64,000 nt of DNA, from positions 27,141 to 91,140 of the forward strand of contig CAIYTH010000046.1 of NCBI GenBank assembly GCA_903929135.1, read 5' to 3'. Positions 42,194 through 52,199 of this stretch are shown here, one piece after another. The notes beneath the pieces are model-generated. The model did not search any database. It was not told the origin of the DNA and was given only the letters and a program-made list of their open reading frames with translations. Origin of the DNA: an uncultured Chlorobiales bacterium (GTDB lineage Bacteria > Bacteroidota > Chlorobiia > Chlorobiales > Chlorobiaceae). How positions within the stretch are numbered: the stretch's first letter is position 1; each line of letters opens with the position of its first letter. The translations under genes were made by a program, and so were the position numbers.

Positions 42194-43012
42194 ATGAAGA
42201 AAGAAGAGACACCGTCGATCGCAAGCCTCAAGGAAGCCGTCGTCAACCACCATGCCAAGACGCCTGAAGAACATTTCGACAGGGTGGTGAACCTGGTCAG
42301 GGTCCTGCGCTCCGAATGCCCCTGGGACCGCAAACAGACGCCCGAATCGCTGGCCCACCTGCTCCTCGAAGAGAGCTACGAGCTGGTTCACGCCATCGAC
42401 GAGGGGGACGACACGGAGCTGAAGAAGGAGATCGGCGACCTCTTCCTGCATCTCTGCTTCCAGGTTCAACTGGCGGAAGAGGCAGGCAAGTTCTCGTTCA
42501 CCGACGTGTTCGAGGCGCTCTGCCACAAACTCATCAGCCGCCATCCCCACGTTTTCGCCGACACGAGGGCCGAGACCGAACAGGAGGTGCTGGGCAACTG
42601 GGAGAACCTCAAGATGAAAGAGGGGCGCAAGAGCCTGCTCGACGGGGTACCGAAAGCCATGTCAGAGCTGCTGCGTGCCTACCGTGTGCAGAAGAAGGTG
42701 GCGGGCGTTGGCTTCGACTGGCCGAGCGACGAAGGGGTGCTGGACAAGCTCGTCGAGGAGATCGGGGAGCTGAGGAGTGCCTGCAGCGACCAGGAGCGTG
42801 AGGATGAGTTCGGCGACCTGCTGTTCACCATCGTCAACTACAGCCGCTTCATCGACGCCAACCCGGAGGATGCACTGCGCAAGGCGACGAACAAGTTCAT
42901 GGGGCGGTTCAGGAAGGTGGAAGAGGCGGTTCAGGCATCAGGCCGGGGCTGGCCTGAGTACACCGCCGAAGAGCTCGACGCACTGTGGAACCGGGCGAAG
43001 GAAGGTCGTTGA
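42194..43012 (+). CDS. mazG: Nucleoside triphosphate pyrophosphohydrolase MazG
   Basis: 272 residues with two MazG folds. The first carries LRSECPWDRKQTPESLAHLL and LLEESYELVHAIDEGDDTEL followed by EIGDLFLHLCFQ. The second carries LVEEIGELRSA and EDEFGDLLFTIVNYSRF. The repeated EExxE and ExxD magnesium sites are visible. It cleaves NTPs to NMP and pyrophosphate for pool cleaning. It is divergent from mnmE. Confidence 0.95.
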   Translation: MKKEETPSIASLKEAVVNHHAKTPEEHFDRVVNLVRVLRSECPWDRKQTPESLAHLLLEESYELVHAIDEGDDTELKKEIGDLFLHLCFQVQLAEEAGKFSFTDVFEALCHKLISRHPHVFADTRAETEQEVLGNWENLKMKEGRKSLLDGVPKAMSELLRAYRVQKKVAGVGFDWPSDEGVLDKLVEEIGELRSACSDQEREDEFGDLLFTIVNYSRFIDANPEDALRKATNKFMGRFRKVEEAVQASGRGWPEYTAEELDALWNRAKEGR

Positions 43013-43043
43013 ATCCAGCCCTTGACGCCTTGCTCATGACTGG

Positions 43044-43700
43044 TCACGCACGCTCGCCGGAGCCGAGGGTACCGAGGAATCTGCCGGCTTCGGCGAAGTA
43101 CCCGGCGTTCGGTCCGTGGCTCCCCTGGAAGGTCACGGCGTCAGGCGCAACGCCTGCGTCGCGAAGCCTCTCCCGGTCTGCCTCGAACCGTTCCATCGGA
43201 TAGAACCGGTCGCTCGCTCCTCGTGCGATCTGCACCTGCCCCATCCGGCGGAGTCCGTCGAGTTCCGGGGGAATGTCTCCACCGAGCAGCATCACTCCCG
43301 CCACATGGCGGCGACCCAGCAGGGCCGCCCTGCAGGCCATGCCGGTCCCCTGGGAGATTCCGTGCAACACGGGCAACCCTTCGACAGGGAAATCCCACCG
43401 TACCGCATCGAGCACCGCATCCACATACCTGACGTTCTCTTCAATACGAAGTTCGCGCTCCCGACGGGTCATCCAGCTCGCACCCGGGTCCCCCTTGCTG
43501 TTCATGAACGGATGCAGGGCCTCGATGGAGCAGCGCACCCAGCCTTCGCTGCCGGGGATGAGGCGCAGCAATGCCATCTGGTCTTCAGCCGTCTGCCCAT
43601 AGCCGTGGAAACCGGCAAGCAGCGGAAAAGGAGCGTCTCCGTCCGGAACTTCGACGAGGTACCGGCCGCTGACCTCGATCCGTATGTGGCGTTGTTGCAT
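43044..43700 (-). CDS. Alpha/beta hydrolase (esterase/carboxylesterase-like)
   Basis: 218 residues from ATG 43700; the frame is open upstream but that part has no family features and runs into the treS end. The sequence has FPLLAGFHGYGQTAEDQMAL (oxyanion region), the nucleophile elbow HGISQGTGMACRA with Ser in GISQG, a late Asp (RGASDRFYP) and His (QGSHGPN), completing a Ser-Asp-His triad. There is no signal peptide. It lies downstream of treS-mak on the same strand and may share its transcript. Substrate unknown. Confidence 0.82.
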   Translation of the reverse strand: MQQRHIRIEVSGRYLVEVPDGDAPFPLLAGFHGYGQTAEDQMALLRLIPGSEGWVRCSIEALHPFMNSKGDPGASWMTRRERELRIEENVRYVDAVLDAVRWDFPVEGLPVLHGISQGTGMACRAALLGRRHVAGVMLLGGDIPPELDGLRRMGQVQIARGASDRFYPMERFEADRERLRDAGVAPDAVTFQGSHGPNAGYFAEAGRFLGTLGSGERA

Positions 43701-43777
43701 GCGGGTGTTCTGCAAGAGGGAAAAAGGCCTTGCCGTCCGTTCCGGGGATGCCCGGACGGACGGTTCGGTCCGAAGCG

Positions 43778-46700
43778 TCAGACCTCGATGAGGCGGAGAA
43801 TGCCGCTCATCGGTATAGCCGCCCAATCGGGTCGGTTGTTCAGCTCGTAGTTGAGTTCGTAGACCGCCTTGTTCATGAGGTAGCTGCGCAGGAGCAGCTC
43901 GCGCTGGCGCGCATTTCTCGGGATCAACTCCTTGCCTTTGGTCTTTTCGGTGTAGACGTCGATGAAGTGCTGGCTGACATAGAAGCTCCACAGCTCTGCC
44001 CAGGGCTGAAGCGACTTGCGGTCTTCGACCCGTATGGTGGGGTTGTTCAGCAGTACGTTGAAAGCCGCATAGTCGAAGGAACGCATCATGCCGGACAGGT
44101 CGCGGTAGACCGAGCGCTTGATCTTGCGTTCGGAAAGCGAACGGGCGGGCTCGCCCTCGAAGTCGAGGATCACGAAATCGTTACCGGTGTAAAGCACCTG
44201 GCCGAGATGGTAGTCGCCGTGGATCCTGATCTTGACCGTCTCGATCTTCTCCTTCCTGATGGGCTCGAACTGGTCGAGGATCTCCTTTTCACGCGAAACA
44301 ATCTCATGGGCAAGCTCCCTTGCCGATTCGGGCACCGAATGCATGCTCCCCCTGAGGAAGAGCATGCTGCGCTTGACCTGCTCGGTCATCGCCTGGTAGA
44401 TGGAGCGCTGGTAGAGCGTGGTGAACGGCTCGGGAGCGAACTCGGGCTCGGCGTCGAGGGCTCCGAGTGCGCTGTGCATGCCGGCGGTCCGCTCGGCGAG
44501 CTTCTCGATCATCTCGAGGTAGAATTCACCGATGAGCTCATGCATGATCTCCGGGAGGGCAAGGGGTTTGCCGGAGAGCGCCGGCAGGAGAGGCGGCTCG
44601 ATGCCTCTCGACGAGCGCGAGAGCACGTCTTCGTAGTAGCGCAGCACGTTGTCGAGGCTGAGCTGCCAGCCGTCGCCCTCGTTGGGAACAAAGTTCTGGA
44701 GGACGCCGAGCGAGTAGCGCTCGCGATAGCTGCGCGAATAGTCGATCGACCCGAGGTAGTAGGGCAGGTTGCGGAACCTTGTCTGGTCGGTCAGTTTGCG
44801 GCACATCTCGATTTCGGGGGCCGTACCGACATCGATCTTGCGGTAGAGCTTCAGGCAGAGGTTGTCGCCGTACTTCATGGAGGTGTTGCTCTGTTCGATG
44901 CCGAGCAGCACCGAAGGCAGCTTCTCGCCATCTTTCTTCTTGTGGTACGATTCGAGCTTGTGGCCGGTCTCGGCGGAGATCAGCCCCGAATCGCCCTGCC
45001 AGCTTTCGTCGTGCATGATGAGGCCGAGCAGGTGCCTTCGGAAAGCCTCGTCGTTCGCCGCGTCGCAGAGGAAACCATCCCTGCCGCCGATCTCGACCCG
45101 GGCGATGACATGCCTGCGGAACGCCTCGTCGTTCCTGTCGGCCCGGTCGGCCGGCAGGAACAGGAGGGGCAACTGGTAGCGCTCGTTCTCGCCGCTCGGA
45201 TAGTGCACCTCGGTGATGACGAAGGCCGTGTCGGCCATGCCGGCCACCGGCACCCTGTCGAGCACGCGAACGCGGATGACGTTCCTCGCCTTCCCTCCGA
45301 ACCAGCGTGAACCCTTGTAGTATGCAGGCAACAGCACGGTCTCGAGTTTTTCGAGGCTGCGCCCCCTGAAGAGCCCGTCCCATCCGTCAACCGTCATGGC
45401 GGGCTTGTCGAGTTTCTCATCGGCAACTGCTTCAGACTCCTCCTTGACGAGCTTGAGCCAGAAGTAGCCGTAAGGGCCGAGCGCGACCATGTACGGGGTC
45501 TTGCGGACCTTCGGGAAGCGGTTCATGCTGAAGATCTCCTCGGGCACGCACCCCTCGTATTTCGAGAGGTCGACGACGATCGCCTGCGCATTGCGGGAGA
45601 GGTTGATCACCGACAGGATGGCTTCGTCCTCGTAGGAGCGGATGAACACGAGCACCTTGGGGTTGCTGACGGGCAGGAACTCGATGGTGCCCCGGTTGAA
45701 CGCCTTGAAGCGGCGGGCCGTGGAGATCGTATGGCGCATCCACCAGAGCAGGGAGTTCATGTTCGACTCCTGCACCTCGACGTTGACCGCCTCGTAGTGG
45801 TACTCCGGATCGATGATCACCGGCAGGAGCAGCCGCTGCGGGTTGGCGCGGGAGAAGCCGGCGTTGCGGTCGGAGTTCCACTGCATCGGGGTGCGCACGC
45901 CGTCGCGGTCGCCGAGGTAGTAGTTGTCACCCATGCCGATCTCGTCTCCGTAGTAGAGCACAGGGGTGCCGGGCAGGGAGAGCAGCATGATGTTCATCAG
46001 CTCGATGCGGCGGCGGTCGTTCGACATGAGCGGTGCGAGGCGGCGGCGAATGCCGAGGTTGATCCTCGCCTTGGGGTCGTTGGCGTAGACGCGGCGCATG
46101 TAGTCGCGCTCCTCGTCGGTCACCATCTCGAGGGTCAGCTCGTCATGGTTGCGCAGGAACGAAGCCCACTGGCAGGCTTCTGGAATCTCGGGAGTCTGGG
46201 CAAGGATGTCGATGAGCGGGAAGCGGTCCTCCATGGCGACAGCCATGTACATGCGCGGCATGAGCGGGAAGTGGAAGTTCATGTGGCACATGTCGCCCTT
46301 GCCGAGATAGGCTGCGGAATCCTCGGGCCACTGGTTCGCTTCGGCCAGCAGCATCCGGTTGGGATAGTTGGTATCCACGTAGGTACGCAGCTTCTGCAGG
46401 AACTCGAAGGTTTTCGGCAGGTTCTCGCAGTTGGTGCCCTCGGCCTCGTAGAGGTATGGCACGGCGTCGAGCCTGAGGCCGTCAACGCCCATGCCGAGCC
46501 AGAAGTCGAGCACGCCGAGCAGCGCCTTGTGCACCGCCGGGTTCTCGAAATTCAGGTCGGGCTGGTGGTGGAAGAAGCGGTGCCAGAAGTACTGGCCGGC
46601 CACCGCGTCCCATGTCCAGTTCGAGACTTCGAAGTCCTGGAAGATGATCCTGGTCTCGGAGTACTTGTTCGGGTCGTCGCTCCAGACGTAGAAGTCGCGC

Positions 46701-47101
46701 TCGGGCGATCCGGCAGGAGCCTTGCGCGCCGCCTTGAACCAGGCGTGCTGGTCGGAGGTGTGGTTCACCACAAGCTCGGTGATGACCTTCAGGCCGCGCC
46801 GGTGTGCCTCGTCGAGGAACTCCCTGAAATCATCGATGGTGCCGTAGTCGGGGTTGACCGACATGTAGTCGGCGATGTCGTAACCGTCGTCACGAAGCGG
46901 CGAAGGGTAGAACGGCAGGATCCAGATGGCCGTCACACCGAGGCTTTCGAGGTAACCGAGCTTGCTCTTCAGCCCCTGGAAGTCCCCGATTCCGTCGTTG
47001 TTGCTGTCGCAGAAGGTTTTGACGTGCAGTTCATAGATGATCGCATCCTTGTACCAGAGGTGTTCCGGCTGGTAACTCTTCAAGGCTTTGACTGTTGGCA
47101 T
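43778..47101 (-). CDS. treS: Trehalose synthase fused to maltokinase (TreS-Pep2)
   Basis: 1107 residues. The first 550 are GH13 trehalose synthase: LWYKDAIIYELHVKTFCDSN, DGYDIADYMSVNPDYG, VVNHTSDQHAWF, nucleophile Asp in GVDGLRLDAVPYL, ELTLEMVTDEERDYM. The last 450 are the aminoglycoside-kinase-like maltokinase (SRWFGGKARNVIRVRVLDRV ... RIHGDYHLGQVLYT ... FVILDFEGEPARSL). Fusion of the two makes maltose-1-phosphate from trehalose in one chain. The next gene upstream, 24 bases away, is glgE, which uses that product. Confidence 0.95.
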   Translation of the reverse strand: MPTVKALKSYQPEHLWYKDAIIYELHVKTFCDSNNDGIGDFQGLKSKLGYLESLGVTAIWILPFYPSPLRDDGYDIADYMSVNPDYGTIDDFREFLDEAHRRGLKVITELVVNHTSDQHAWFKAARKAPAGSPERDFYVWSDDPNKYSETRIIFQDFEVSNWTWDAVAGQYFWHRFFHHQPDLNFENPAVHKALLGVLDFWLGMGVDGLRLDAVPYLYEAEGTNCENLPKTFEFLQKLRTYVDTNYPNRMLLAEANQWPEDSAAYLGKGDMCHMNFHFPLMPRMYMAVAMEDRFPLIDILAQTPEIPEACQWASFLRNHDELTLEMVTDEERDYMRRVYANDPKARINLGIRRRLAPLMSNDRRRIELMNIMLLSLPGTPVLYYGDEIGMGDNYYLGDRDGVRTPMQWNSDRNAGFSRANPQRLLLPVIIDPEYHYEAVNVEVQESNMNSLLWWMRHTISTARRFKAFNRGTIEFLPVSNPKVLVFIRSYEDEAILSVINLSRNAQAIVVDLSKYEGCVPEEIFSMNRFPKVRKTPYMVALGPYGYFWLKLVKEESEAVADEKLDKPAMTVDGWDGLFRGRSLEKLETVLLPAYYKGSRWFGGKARNVIRVRVLDRVPVAGMADTAFVITEVHYPSGENERYQLPLLFLPADRADRNDEAFRRHVIARVEIGGRDGFLCDAANDEAFRRHLLGLIMHDESWQGDSGLISAETGHKLESYHKKKDGEKLPSVLLGIEQSNTSMKYGDNLCLKLYRKIDVGTAPEIEMCRKLTDQTRFRNLPYYLGSIDYSRSYRERYSLGVLQNFVPNEGDGWQLSLDNVLRYYEDVLSRSSRGIEPPLLPALSGKPLALPEIMHELIGEFYLEMIEKLAERTAGMHSALGALDAEPEFAPEPFTTLYQRSIYQAMTEQVKRSMLFLRGSMHSVPESARELAHEIVSREKEILDQFEPIRKEKIETVKIRIHGDYHLGQVLYTGNDFVILDFEGEPARSLSERKIKRSVYRDLSGMMRSFDYAAFNVLLNNPTIRVEDRKSLQPWAELWSFYVSQHFIDVYTEKTKGKELIPRNARQRELLLRSYLMNKAVYELNYELNNRPDWAAIPMSGILRLIEV

Positions 47102-47125
47102 GGGCGGTATGGGCGGTCCGTTAGG

Positions 47126-49171
47126 TTATGAGGGCAGAATGACTCTGAAAATATGTGCCTGTGCGACGGTGGGGTTCAGTTCGATGAAGTTCCACTCGCC
47201 GTTCCAGTTATAGCTGGTGCCGGTGATGAGCTCTTCGACCGTGAACGGCTCGGTGTGCGGCAGTCCGAACATCTCGAGCGGGAAGCGAAGCCAGCCCCCC
47301 TGCGTGTTCCGGTGGTCGAGGTTGACCACGGTGAGAATGATGTTGCCTCCGTCCGATGAGCGCTTGATGTAGCCCATGAGCTGGTCGTGCTCACGGCCCT
47401 GGCCGGCTTCGATGCGGACGAAATCGATATTGGAGGTCTGCTGAAGCGCAGGGTTCTCCCTCCTGATGTGGTTGACCCTGGCGATCTCCGCGCGGATGTT
47501 GCCGGGGCGGTCCAGGTCCCAGCACTTGATTTCATACTTCTCCGAATCGATATACTCCTCCTTGCCGGGAGCCACCGGCAGGTGCTCGCAGAGCTCGTAG
47601 GCAGGACCGTACATGCCGTAGTTCGAGGAGAGGGTCGCGGCGAGCACCTGCCTGATGATGAACTTCGCACGGCTGCCGCCCTGCAGCTCCTCATGCAGGA
47701 TGTCGGGCGTGTTCGGCCAGAAGTTCGGCCTCATGAAGTCCCGGATCTCCGTGCGGGTCAGCTCCGTGAGGTACTCCTGCAGGTCATGCTTGTTGTTGCG
47801 CCAGGTGAAGTAGGTGTAGGACTGGCTGTAGCCCGCCTTGGCAAGGCGCGCCATGAGCTTCGGACGGGTGAATGCCTCGGCAAGGAACACCGTGTCGGGA
47901 TGTTCGTCCCTGATCGACCCGAGAGCCCACTCCCAGAACGGAAAGGCCTTCGTGTGCGGATTGTCCACGCGGAAGATCTTCACACCCTTGTCGATCCAGA
48001 ACAGGAAAACGCCTCGCAGCTCGCTCCAGAGGTTCTGCCAGTCTTTCGTCTCGAAGTCGATAGGCAGGATATCCTCGTAGCGTTTCGGCGGGTTTTCGGC
48101 GAACTGCACGGTGCCGTCAGGGCGCCAGCGGAACCACTGGGGATGCTCGAGCACCCACGGATGGTCCGGCGAACACTGGAAGGCGATGTCGAGCGCCACG
48201 GATATGCCGTTGCGCTCAGCCTCCTGCACGAAATATTCGAAATCATCGATCGTACCGAGTTCAGGATGCACTGCCGTATGCCCTCCTTCGGGACTGCCTA
48301 TCGCCCAGCAGCTTCCCGGCTCTTCGGGACCCGCGACAAGAGAGTTGTTCTTTCCCTTGCGCTTCGTCAGGCCGATGGGATGGATCGGAGGAAGGTAGAC
48401 GACGTCGAAGCCCATCTGCGCAATGCGCGGCAGCATCTTCGAACAGTCGCGGAAGGTCCCGTGCCTGCCGGGTTCGCTCCCCCATGAGCGCGGAAAAAAT
48501 TCGTACCAGGTGCTGAATCCGGCCTTTTTCTGGTCGACCTGCAGCAGCAGCAGCTTTTCATAGGTGCTCGCGATCGACTTGTCCGGGACGTGCATCATGG
48601 CTTCGGAAAGCTCGTCGCCGAGTGCCGCCACGACGGCCGCCTCAGGCCCACCGATGGTCAGGAGGCCCACATGGTGGTGCAGCGTGCCGGCGTCCTCGCC
48701 CTTCGCACGAGCTGCGCCGAGTTCGACGACGGTCGCGCCGATCTTCAGGTCGAGCCCGACATCCTGGCCGGCTTCGATCTTTTTCCTCAGCCCCTTCTGC
48801 CATGTCTGGAAATGGTCGACCCATGCCCGCACGGTATATTCGTACATGCCGGGAGCACCGACACGGAACGTAGCCGTCCAGAGGTCGTTGACCAGGGCGC
48901 TCATCGGCTCGGCGTCCCACTCCGGCACCCCCCGGCGCCGATAGAGCACCTCCGCCACGACGACATCCGCCCCGTCGGTGAAGATGTCGGCCTCGACCGT
49001 CACCAGTTCGCCTTCGATGCATTTGGCCGGGAACCGGCCGCCGTCAACTTCGGGAGAGACCCGGTCGATGATGACCCTCCTGCGTCCGTCGAACTCCTGA
49101 TCCATTCGTAGGGGCTCTGGCTGGATAAAATCTGGATTCATAAATGGTGTCCGGTAGTACTTCCGCTTCAT
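47126..49171 (-). CDS. glgE: Alpha-1,4-glucan:maltose-1-phosphate maltosyltransferase GlgE
   Basis: 681 residues. The family pattern is clear: VIIDRVSPEVDGGRFPAK, FTDGADVVVAEVLYRRR, YEFFPRSWGSEPGRHGTF, VVYLPPIHPIG, nucleophile Asp in FRVDNPHTKAFPFW and general acid Glu in VFLAEAFTRP. It extends alpha-glucan from maltose-1-phosphate. ATG 49171, 49141 and 49105 are all possible; none has a strong ribosome binding site and only residues from about 28 are conserved. It heads a two-gene operon with treS-mak. Confidence 0.95.
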   Translation of the reverse strand: MKRKYYRTPFMNPDFIQPEPLRMDQEFDGRRRVIIDRVSPEVDGGRFPAKCIEGELVTVEADIFTDGADVVVAEVLYRRRGVPEWDAEPMSALVNDLWTATFRVGAPGMYEYTVRAWVDHFQTWQKGLRKKIEAGQDVGLDLKIGATVVELGAARAKGEDAGTLHHHVGLLTIGGPEAAVVAALGDELSEAMMHVPDKSIASTYEKLLLLQVDQKKAGFSTWYEFFPRSWGSEPGRHGTFRDCSKMLPRIAQMGFDVVYLPPIHPIGLTKRKGKNNSLVAGPEEPGSCWAIGSPEGGHTAVHPELGTIDDFEYFVQEAERNGISVALDIAFQCSPDHPWVLEHPQWFRWRPDGTVQFAENPPKRYEDILPIDFETKDWQNLWSELRGVFLFWIDKGVKIFRVDNPHTKAFPFWEWALGSIRDEHPDTVFLAEAFTRPKLMARLAKAGYSQSYTYFTWRNNKHDLQEYLTELTRTEIRDFMRPNFWPNTPDILHEELQGGSRAKFIIRQVLAATLSSNYGMYGPAYELCEHLPVAPGKEEYIDSEKYEIKCWDLDRPGNIRAEIARVNHIRRENPALQQTSNIDFVRIEAGQGREHDQLMGYIKRSSDGGNIILTVVNLDHRNTQGGWLRFPLEMFGLPHTEPFTVEELITGTSYNWNGEWNFIELNPTVAQAHIFRVILPS

Positions 49172-49452
49172 GCCGGCGCAGTGAGTGACGGCGCAGTGCT
49201 GGGCTTTCCCGTAAAAATATGAAATGTAGCATTCTTTTTTCCGGCGGGGGCATCATATTTCGACGCGGAGGTGTAAAATTTGAGTTGCACCCGGAGAGGA
49301 GTCCGAATTTTCCCGAGCACTTCATGGCGGCTTCGAAATGTTTATATTCCGACCAGCCGCATCCGACGGAGGCGGACAGAAAAAAACAGGATACCGAAGG
49401 AGGTTGTCCCTCCCAGAAACGACTTCCCAACAATCATTTGATTCATACAGCC

Positions 49453-50548
49453 ATGTTCGACCCCGAAAAAGACCGCCTGCACGCCATCAACCACCGCCTG
49501 GACCAGTTACGGGGGTATCTTTGACATCGATGAGCGAAAAGAGAAGGTAAGCGACCTCGAAAAGGTTTCGGCAGCACCGGACTTCTGGAACGACCAGAAA
49601 GCCGCGCACGCGCTGCTCAAGGAGCTCAACGAGCACAAGTCCTGGACCGAAGCGTACGATCGGATCAGGAAGGCTGCGGACAACGCATCCGAAGAGATAG
49701 AGATCGCCATTGAGCTCGAGGACGAATCGCTCGTCAGGGACCTCGACAACACGATCGACAAGCTCGAACAGGAGATCTCGGCGGTAGAGTTCCGCAACAT
49801 GCTCTCAGGCAAGGACGACGGCGGCAACGCCATGATCATCATCCATGCCGGCGCCGGCGGCACCGAAGCCCAGGACTGGGCCGAAATGCTCTACCGCATG
49901 TACATGCGCTGGGCTGAGCGGAAGGGGTTCAAGGTCTTCACCGACGACTATCAGGAGGGCGACGGCGCGGGAATCAAGACGGCCACGCTCGAAATCATCG
50001 GTCCATACGCCTACGGCTACCTCAAGGCCGAAAACGGCGTGCACCGGCTCGTCAGGGTTTCGCCCTACGATTCGAACGCGCGGCGCCACACCTCGTTCGC
50101 CAGCGTCTACACCTATCCCGAGGCCCCGCCCGACGTCGAGATCGAAGTCCGGAAGGAGGACCTCGAACTGTCGACCTTCCGAAGCGGCGGCAAGGGCGGA
50201 CAGAACGTCAACAAGGTCGAAACGGCCGTACGGATCAAGCACATCCCGTCGGGTATCGTGGTCGGTTGCCAGGAGGAACGATCGCAGTTCCAGAACAGGG
50301 AGCGCGCGATGAAGATGCTTATGGCGCAGCTCTACCAGCGGCAGCGCGAAGAGGAGGATGCGAAAAAGCGCGAGATCGAGGGCAAGAAGAAGAAGATCGA
50401 GTGGGGCAGCCAGATCCGCAGCTACGTGCTGGACGACCGGCGCATCAAGGACCACCGGACCAACTACGAACGGTTCGACGTCGAGAACGTGCTGGACGGA
50501 GACCTCGACGAGTTCATCCAGCGGTACCTTTCCGAATTCGGCGACTGA
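49453..50548 (+). CDS. prfB: Peptide chain release factor 2, with +1 programmed frameshift
   Basis: 364 residues by joining 49453-49521 and 49523-50548. The short first frame ([20 protein letters not shown]) meets TGA 49522-49524 inside the classical signal GGGGGTATCTTTGAC. The shift gives [16 protein letters not shown] and the rest of RF2. The GGQ loop ([20 protein letters not shown]) for peptide hydrolysis is intact. The stop-codon recognition tripeptide reads Ser-Pro-Tyr ([15 protein letters not shown]) rather than the usual SPF. It terminates translation at UGA and UAA and autoregulates through the shift. Confidence 0.96.
49510..49525 (+). promoter_or_regulatory. prfB +1 frameshift site
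   Basis: An SD-like GGGGG lies three bases before CTT TGA C. Low RF2 leaves the ribosome stalled at UGA, and the SD-like contact helps it slip +1. It matches the E. coli site over 15 of 16 bases. Confidence 0.93.
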
Positions 50549-50558
50549 CGATCGACCC

Positions 50559-51401
50559 ATGACTTCGCCCGAAGGCCGGACGCTCAGGTTCGGCATCGTC
50601 ACCGACATCCACTACACGCCAGAAGAGGCTGCCGGGGGAGGATCGACCCTCACCCCAGACCTCGAACGCTGCGTCTCGCACTGGCAGCAGAGCGGTACGG
50701 AGTTCGTCGTGCAGCTCGGCGACCTCATCAGCCGCGAAGGCACGGAAGCCGAAGGTGACCTGCTCGCCGTCAAGGCAATGCTCGACCGCTATCCCGGACC
50801 GATGGTCAACGTGCCCGGCAACCACTGCCTCGCCGTGCCCCCCGACAGGTTCTTCCGGATCATGGACATCCCGTCACCTTACCACTCGTTCGCCATTCAC
50901 GGGATCAGGTTCATCGTGCTGCACGGCATGGATGTATCGGTGCTCTCCGAACCCGAAAACGAAGCCGACCGGCACCTGCTCAGCTACTACCGCGACGTTC
51001 GCCAAGCGCCTTTCTACTGCGGCGCCATCGGCAGCCGCCAGCTCCACTGGCTTGCGGATGAGCTCGACGTCGCCCTGCGCAACCACGAACCGGTCATCGT
51101 GCTCTCACACCTGCCGCTGCTCGAGGAGACCACCGACGTCAGGCACGGCCTGCTCTGGAACCACGAGGAGATCTCGGACCTGCTCTGCCGCTACCCGAAC
51201 GTCCGCGCCTGCCTCAGCGGGCACTACCACCCCGGCGCCTATGCCCTGCGATGCGGCATCCATTTCGTCGTGCTTCCCGGATTCGTCACCCGCAGCGAGC
51301 ACCCCGCCTTCGCCTGCTGCACGATCGACATCGGCTGCGGCCACCTGCGCGTCGCCGCGATGGATGGCACGCTCCTCCACGATCTTGCGTTCAGTTATTG
51401 A
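50559..51401 (+). CDS. Calcineurin-like metallophosphoesterase
   Basis: 280 residues from ATG 50559, 11 bases after prfB. Metal ligands are in order: Asp-x-His (VTDIHY), GDLI (QLGDLISREG), GNH (VPGNHC), His in VLSHLPLLEE and GHYHPG. The spacing resembles ADP-ribose/CDP-alcohol phosphatases of the class III nucleotide pyrophosphatase type. It probably shares the prfB transcript. Substrate unknown. Confidence 0.88.
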   Translation: MTSPEGRTLRFGIVTDIHYTPEEAAGGGSTLTPDLERCVSHWQQSGTEFVVQLGDLISREGTEAEGDLLAVKAMLDRYPGPMVNVPGNHCLAVPPDRFFRIMDIPSPYHSFAIHGIRFIVLHGMDVSVLSEPENEADRHLLSYYRDVRQAPFYCGAIGSRQLHWLADELDVALRNHEPVIVLSHLPLLEETTDVRHGLLWNHEEISDLLCRYPNVRACLSGHYHPGAYALRCGIHFVVLPGFVTRSEHPAFACCTIDIGCGHLRVAAMDGTLLHDLAFSY

Positions 51402-51439
51402 GCCTCTGCCGGGTTCTCTTCAGGCTTCGATTGCGGCGT

Positions 51440-51979
51440 TCACCAGCGCTCCCGATGGATCCGCTCGGGCTTGTACTTGTCGATCGGCGGCTTCGATGTC
51501 GCCGGATGCCCGACGGGAATGACGCACAACGGGATCACTTCGCCGGGAATCCCCAGCACGGAGCGGACATGCGCCATCCGGTCGTCGTAGGGATAGGATG
51601 CAACCCAGACCGCGCCGAGTCCCAGGGCTTCGGCAGCCAGCAGGATGTTCTCGCTCGCGCAGGTGCAGTCGACGACGGCCAGTTCGACGCTCTGCCCGTT
51701 TGCCAGCTCCGTCACGGCACAGACCACGATGGCCGCCGGCGACGTGCCGAGCATCTTGCCGTATGGCAATCCCCCGGCAAGGCCGTCGAGGGTTTCGCGT
51801 CCGGTGACGACGACGAACGACCACGGCTGCATGTTGCGTGCCGTCGGTGCCGACATGCCGGCCCGCACGAGGCGGTCAAGCGTCTCCCCGCTGACCGGTT
51901 CTGTCGTAAAGTCGCGCACGCTCCGCCTGTCGAGGATCACCTGCAGACCTTTGCCTCCATTTTCTTCACTTGCATTCAT
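51440..51979 (-). CDS. Nitroreductase-family flavoprotein
   Basis: 179 residues. FMN-binding start ILDRRSVRDFTTEPVSGETL, MSAPTARNMQPWSFVVV, the second phosphate/ring site AALGLGAVWVASYPYDD and IPLCVIPVGHPATSKPP are typical of NfsA/FRP-like oxidoreductases. It dimerises and reduces nitro- or quinone-type substrates with NAD(P)H. It converges on the phosphoesterase gene. Confidence 0.9.
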   Translation of the reverse strand: MNASEENGGKGLQVILDRRSVRDFTTEPVSGETLDRLVRAGMSAPTARNMQPWSFVVVTGRETLDGLAGGLPYGKMLGTSPAAIVVCAVTELANGQSVELAVVDCTCASENILLAAEALGLGAVWVASYPYDDRMAHVRSVLGIPGEVIPLCVIPVGHPATSKPPIDKYKPERIHRERW

Positions 51980-52060
51980 GTTGTCGTTTCTCCAATGGCT
52001 GTGGTTCAGTTCCGGATTGTTACTCCTGCTATTGAGGGTCTCGACTCCCTACAGGCCATC

Positions 52061-52150
52061 TTGTCAATCTGAGTCCGGCGCAGTCGGGCGAAGAATCCAT
52101 AACATTTTGTCAAGTAATAAGATGGATCCTTCGCTCCGCTCAGGATGACA
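52061..52150. repeat. Dispersed palindromic repeat, copy A
   Basis: The ends TTGTCAATCTGAGTC and CTCAGGATGACAA are inverted, with inner GAATCCAT / ATGGATCC pieces. The same pattern recurs at 56973-57055 in opposite surroundings. It lies between two converging-direction genes with no ORF. Confidence 0.7.
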
Positions 52151-52199
52151 ATGAGGGGGCCGTGCTCATTTGCGACGTATTGTCGCCGGAGTAATAAGG

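Noticed and set aside
43730..48487. Several 350-530-codon plus-strand frames opposite treS and glgE
   Set aside because: They are mirror frames of the two sugar enzymes, with no family motifs and skewed composition.
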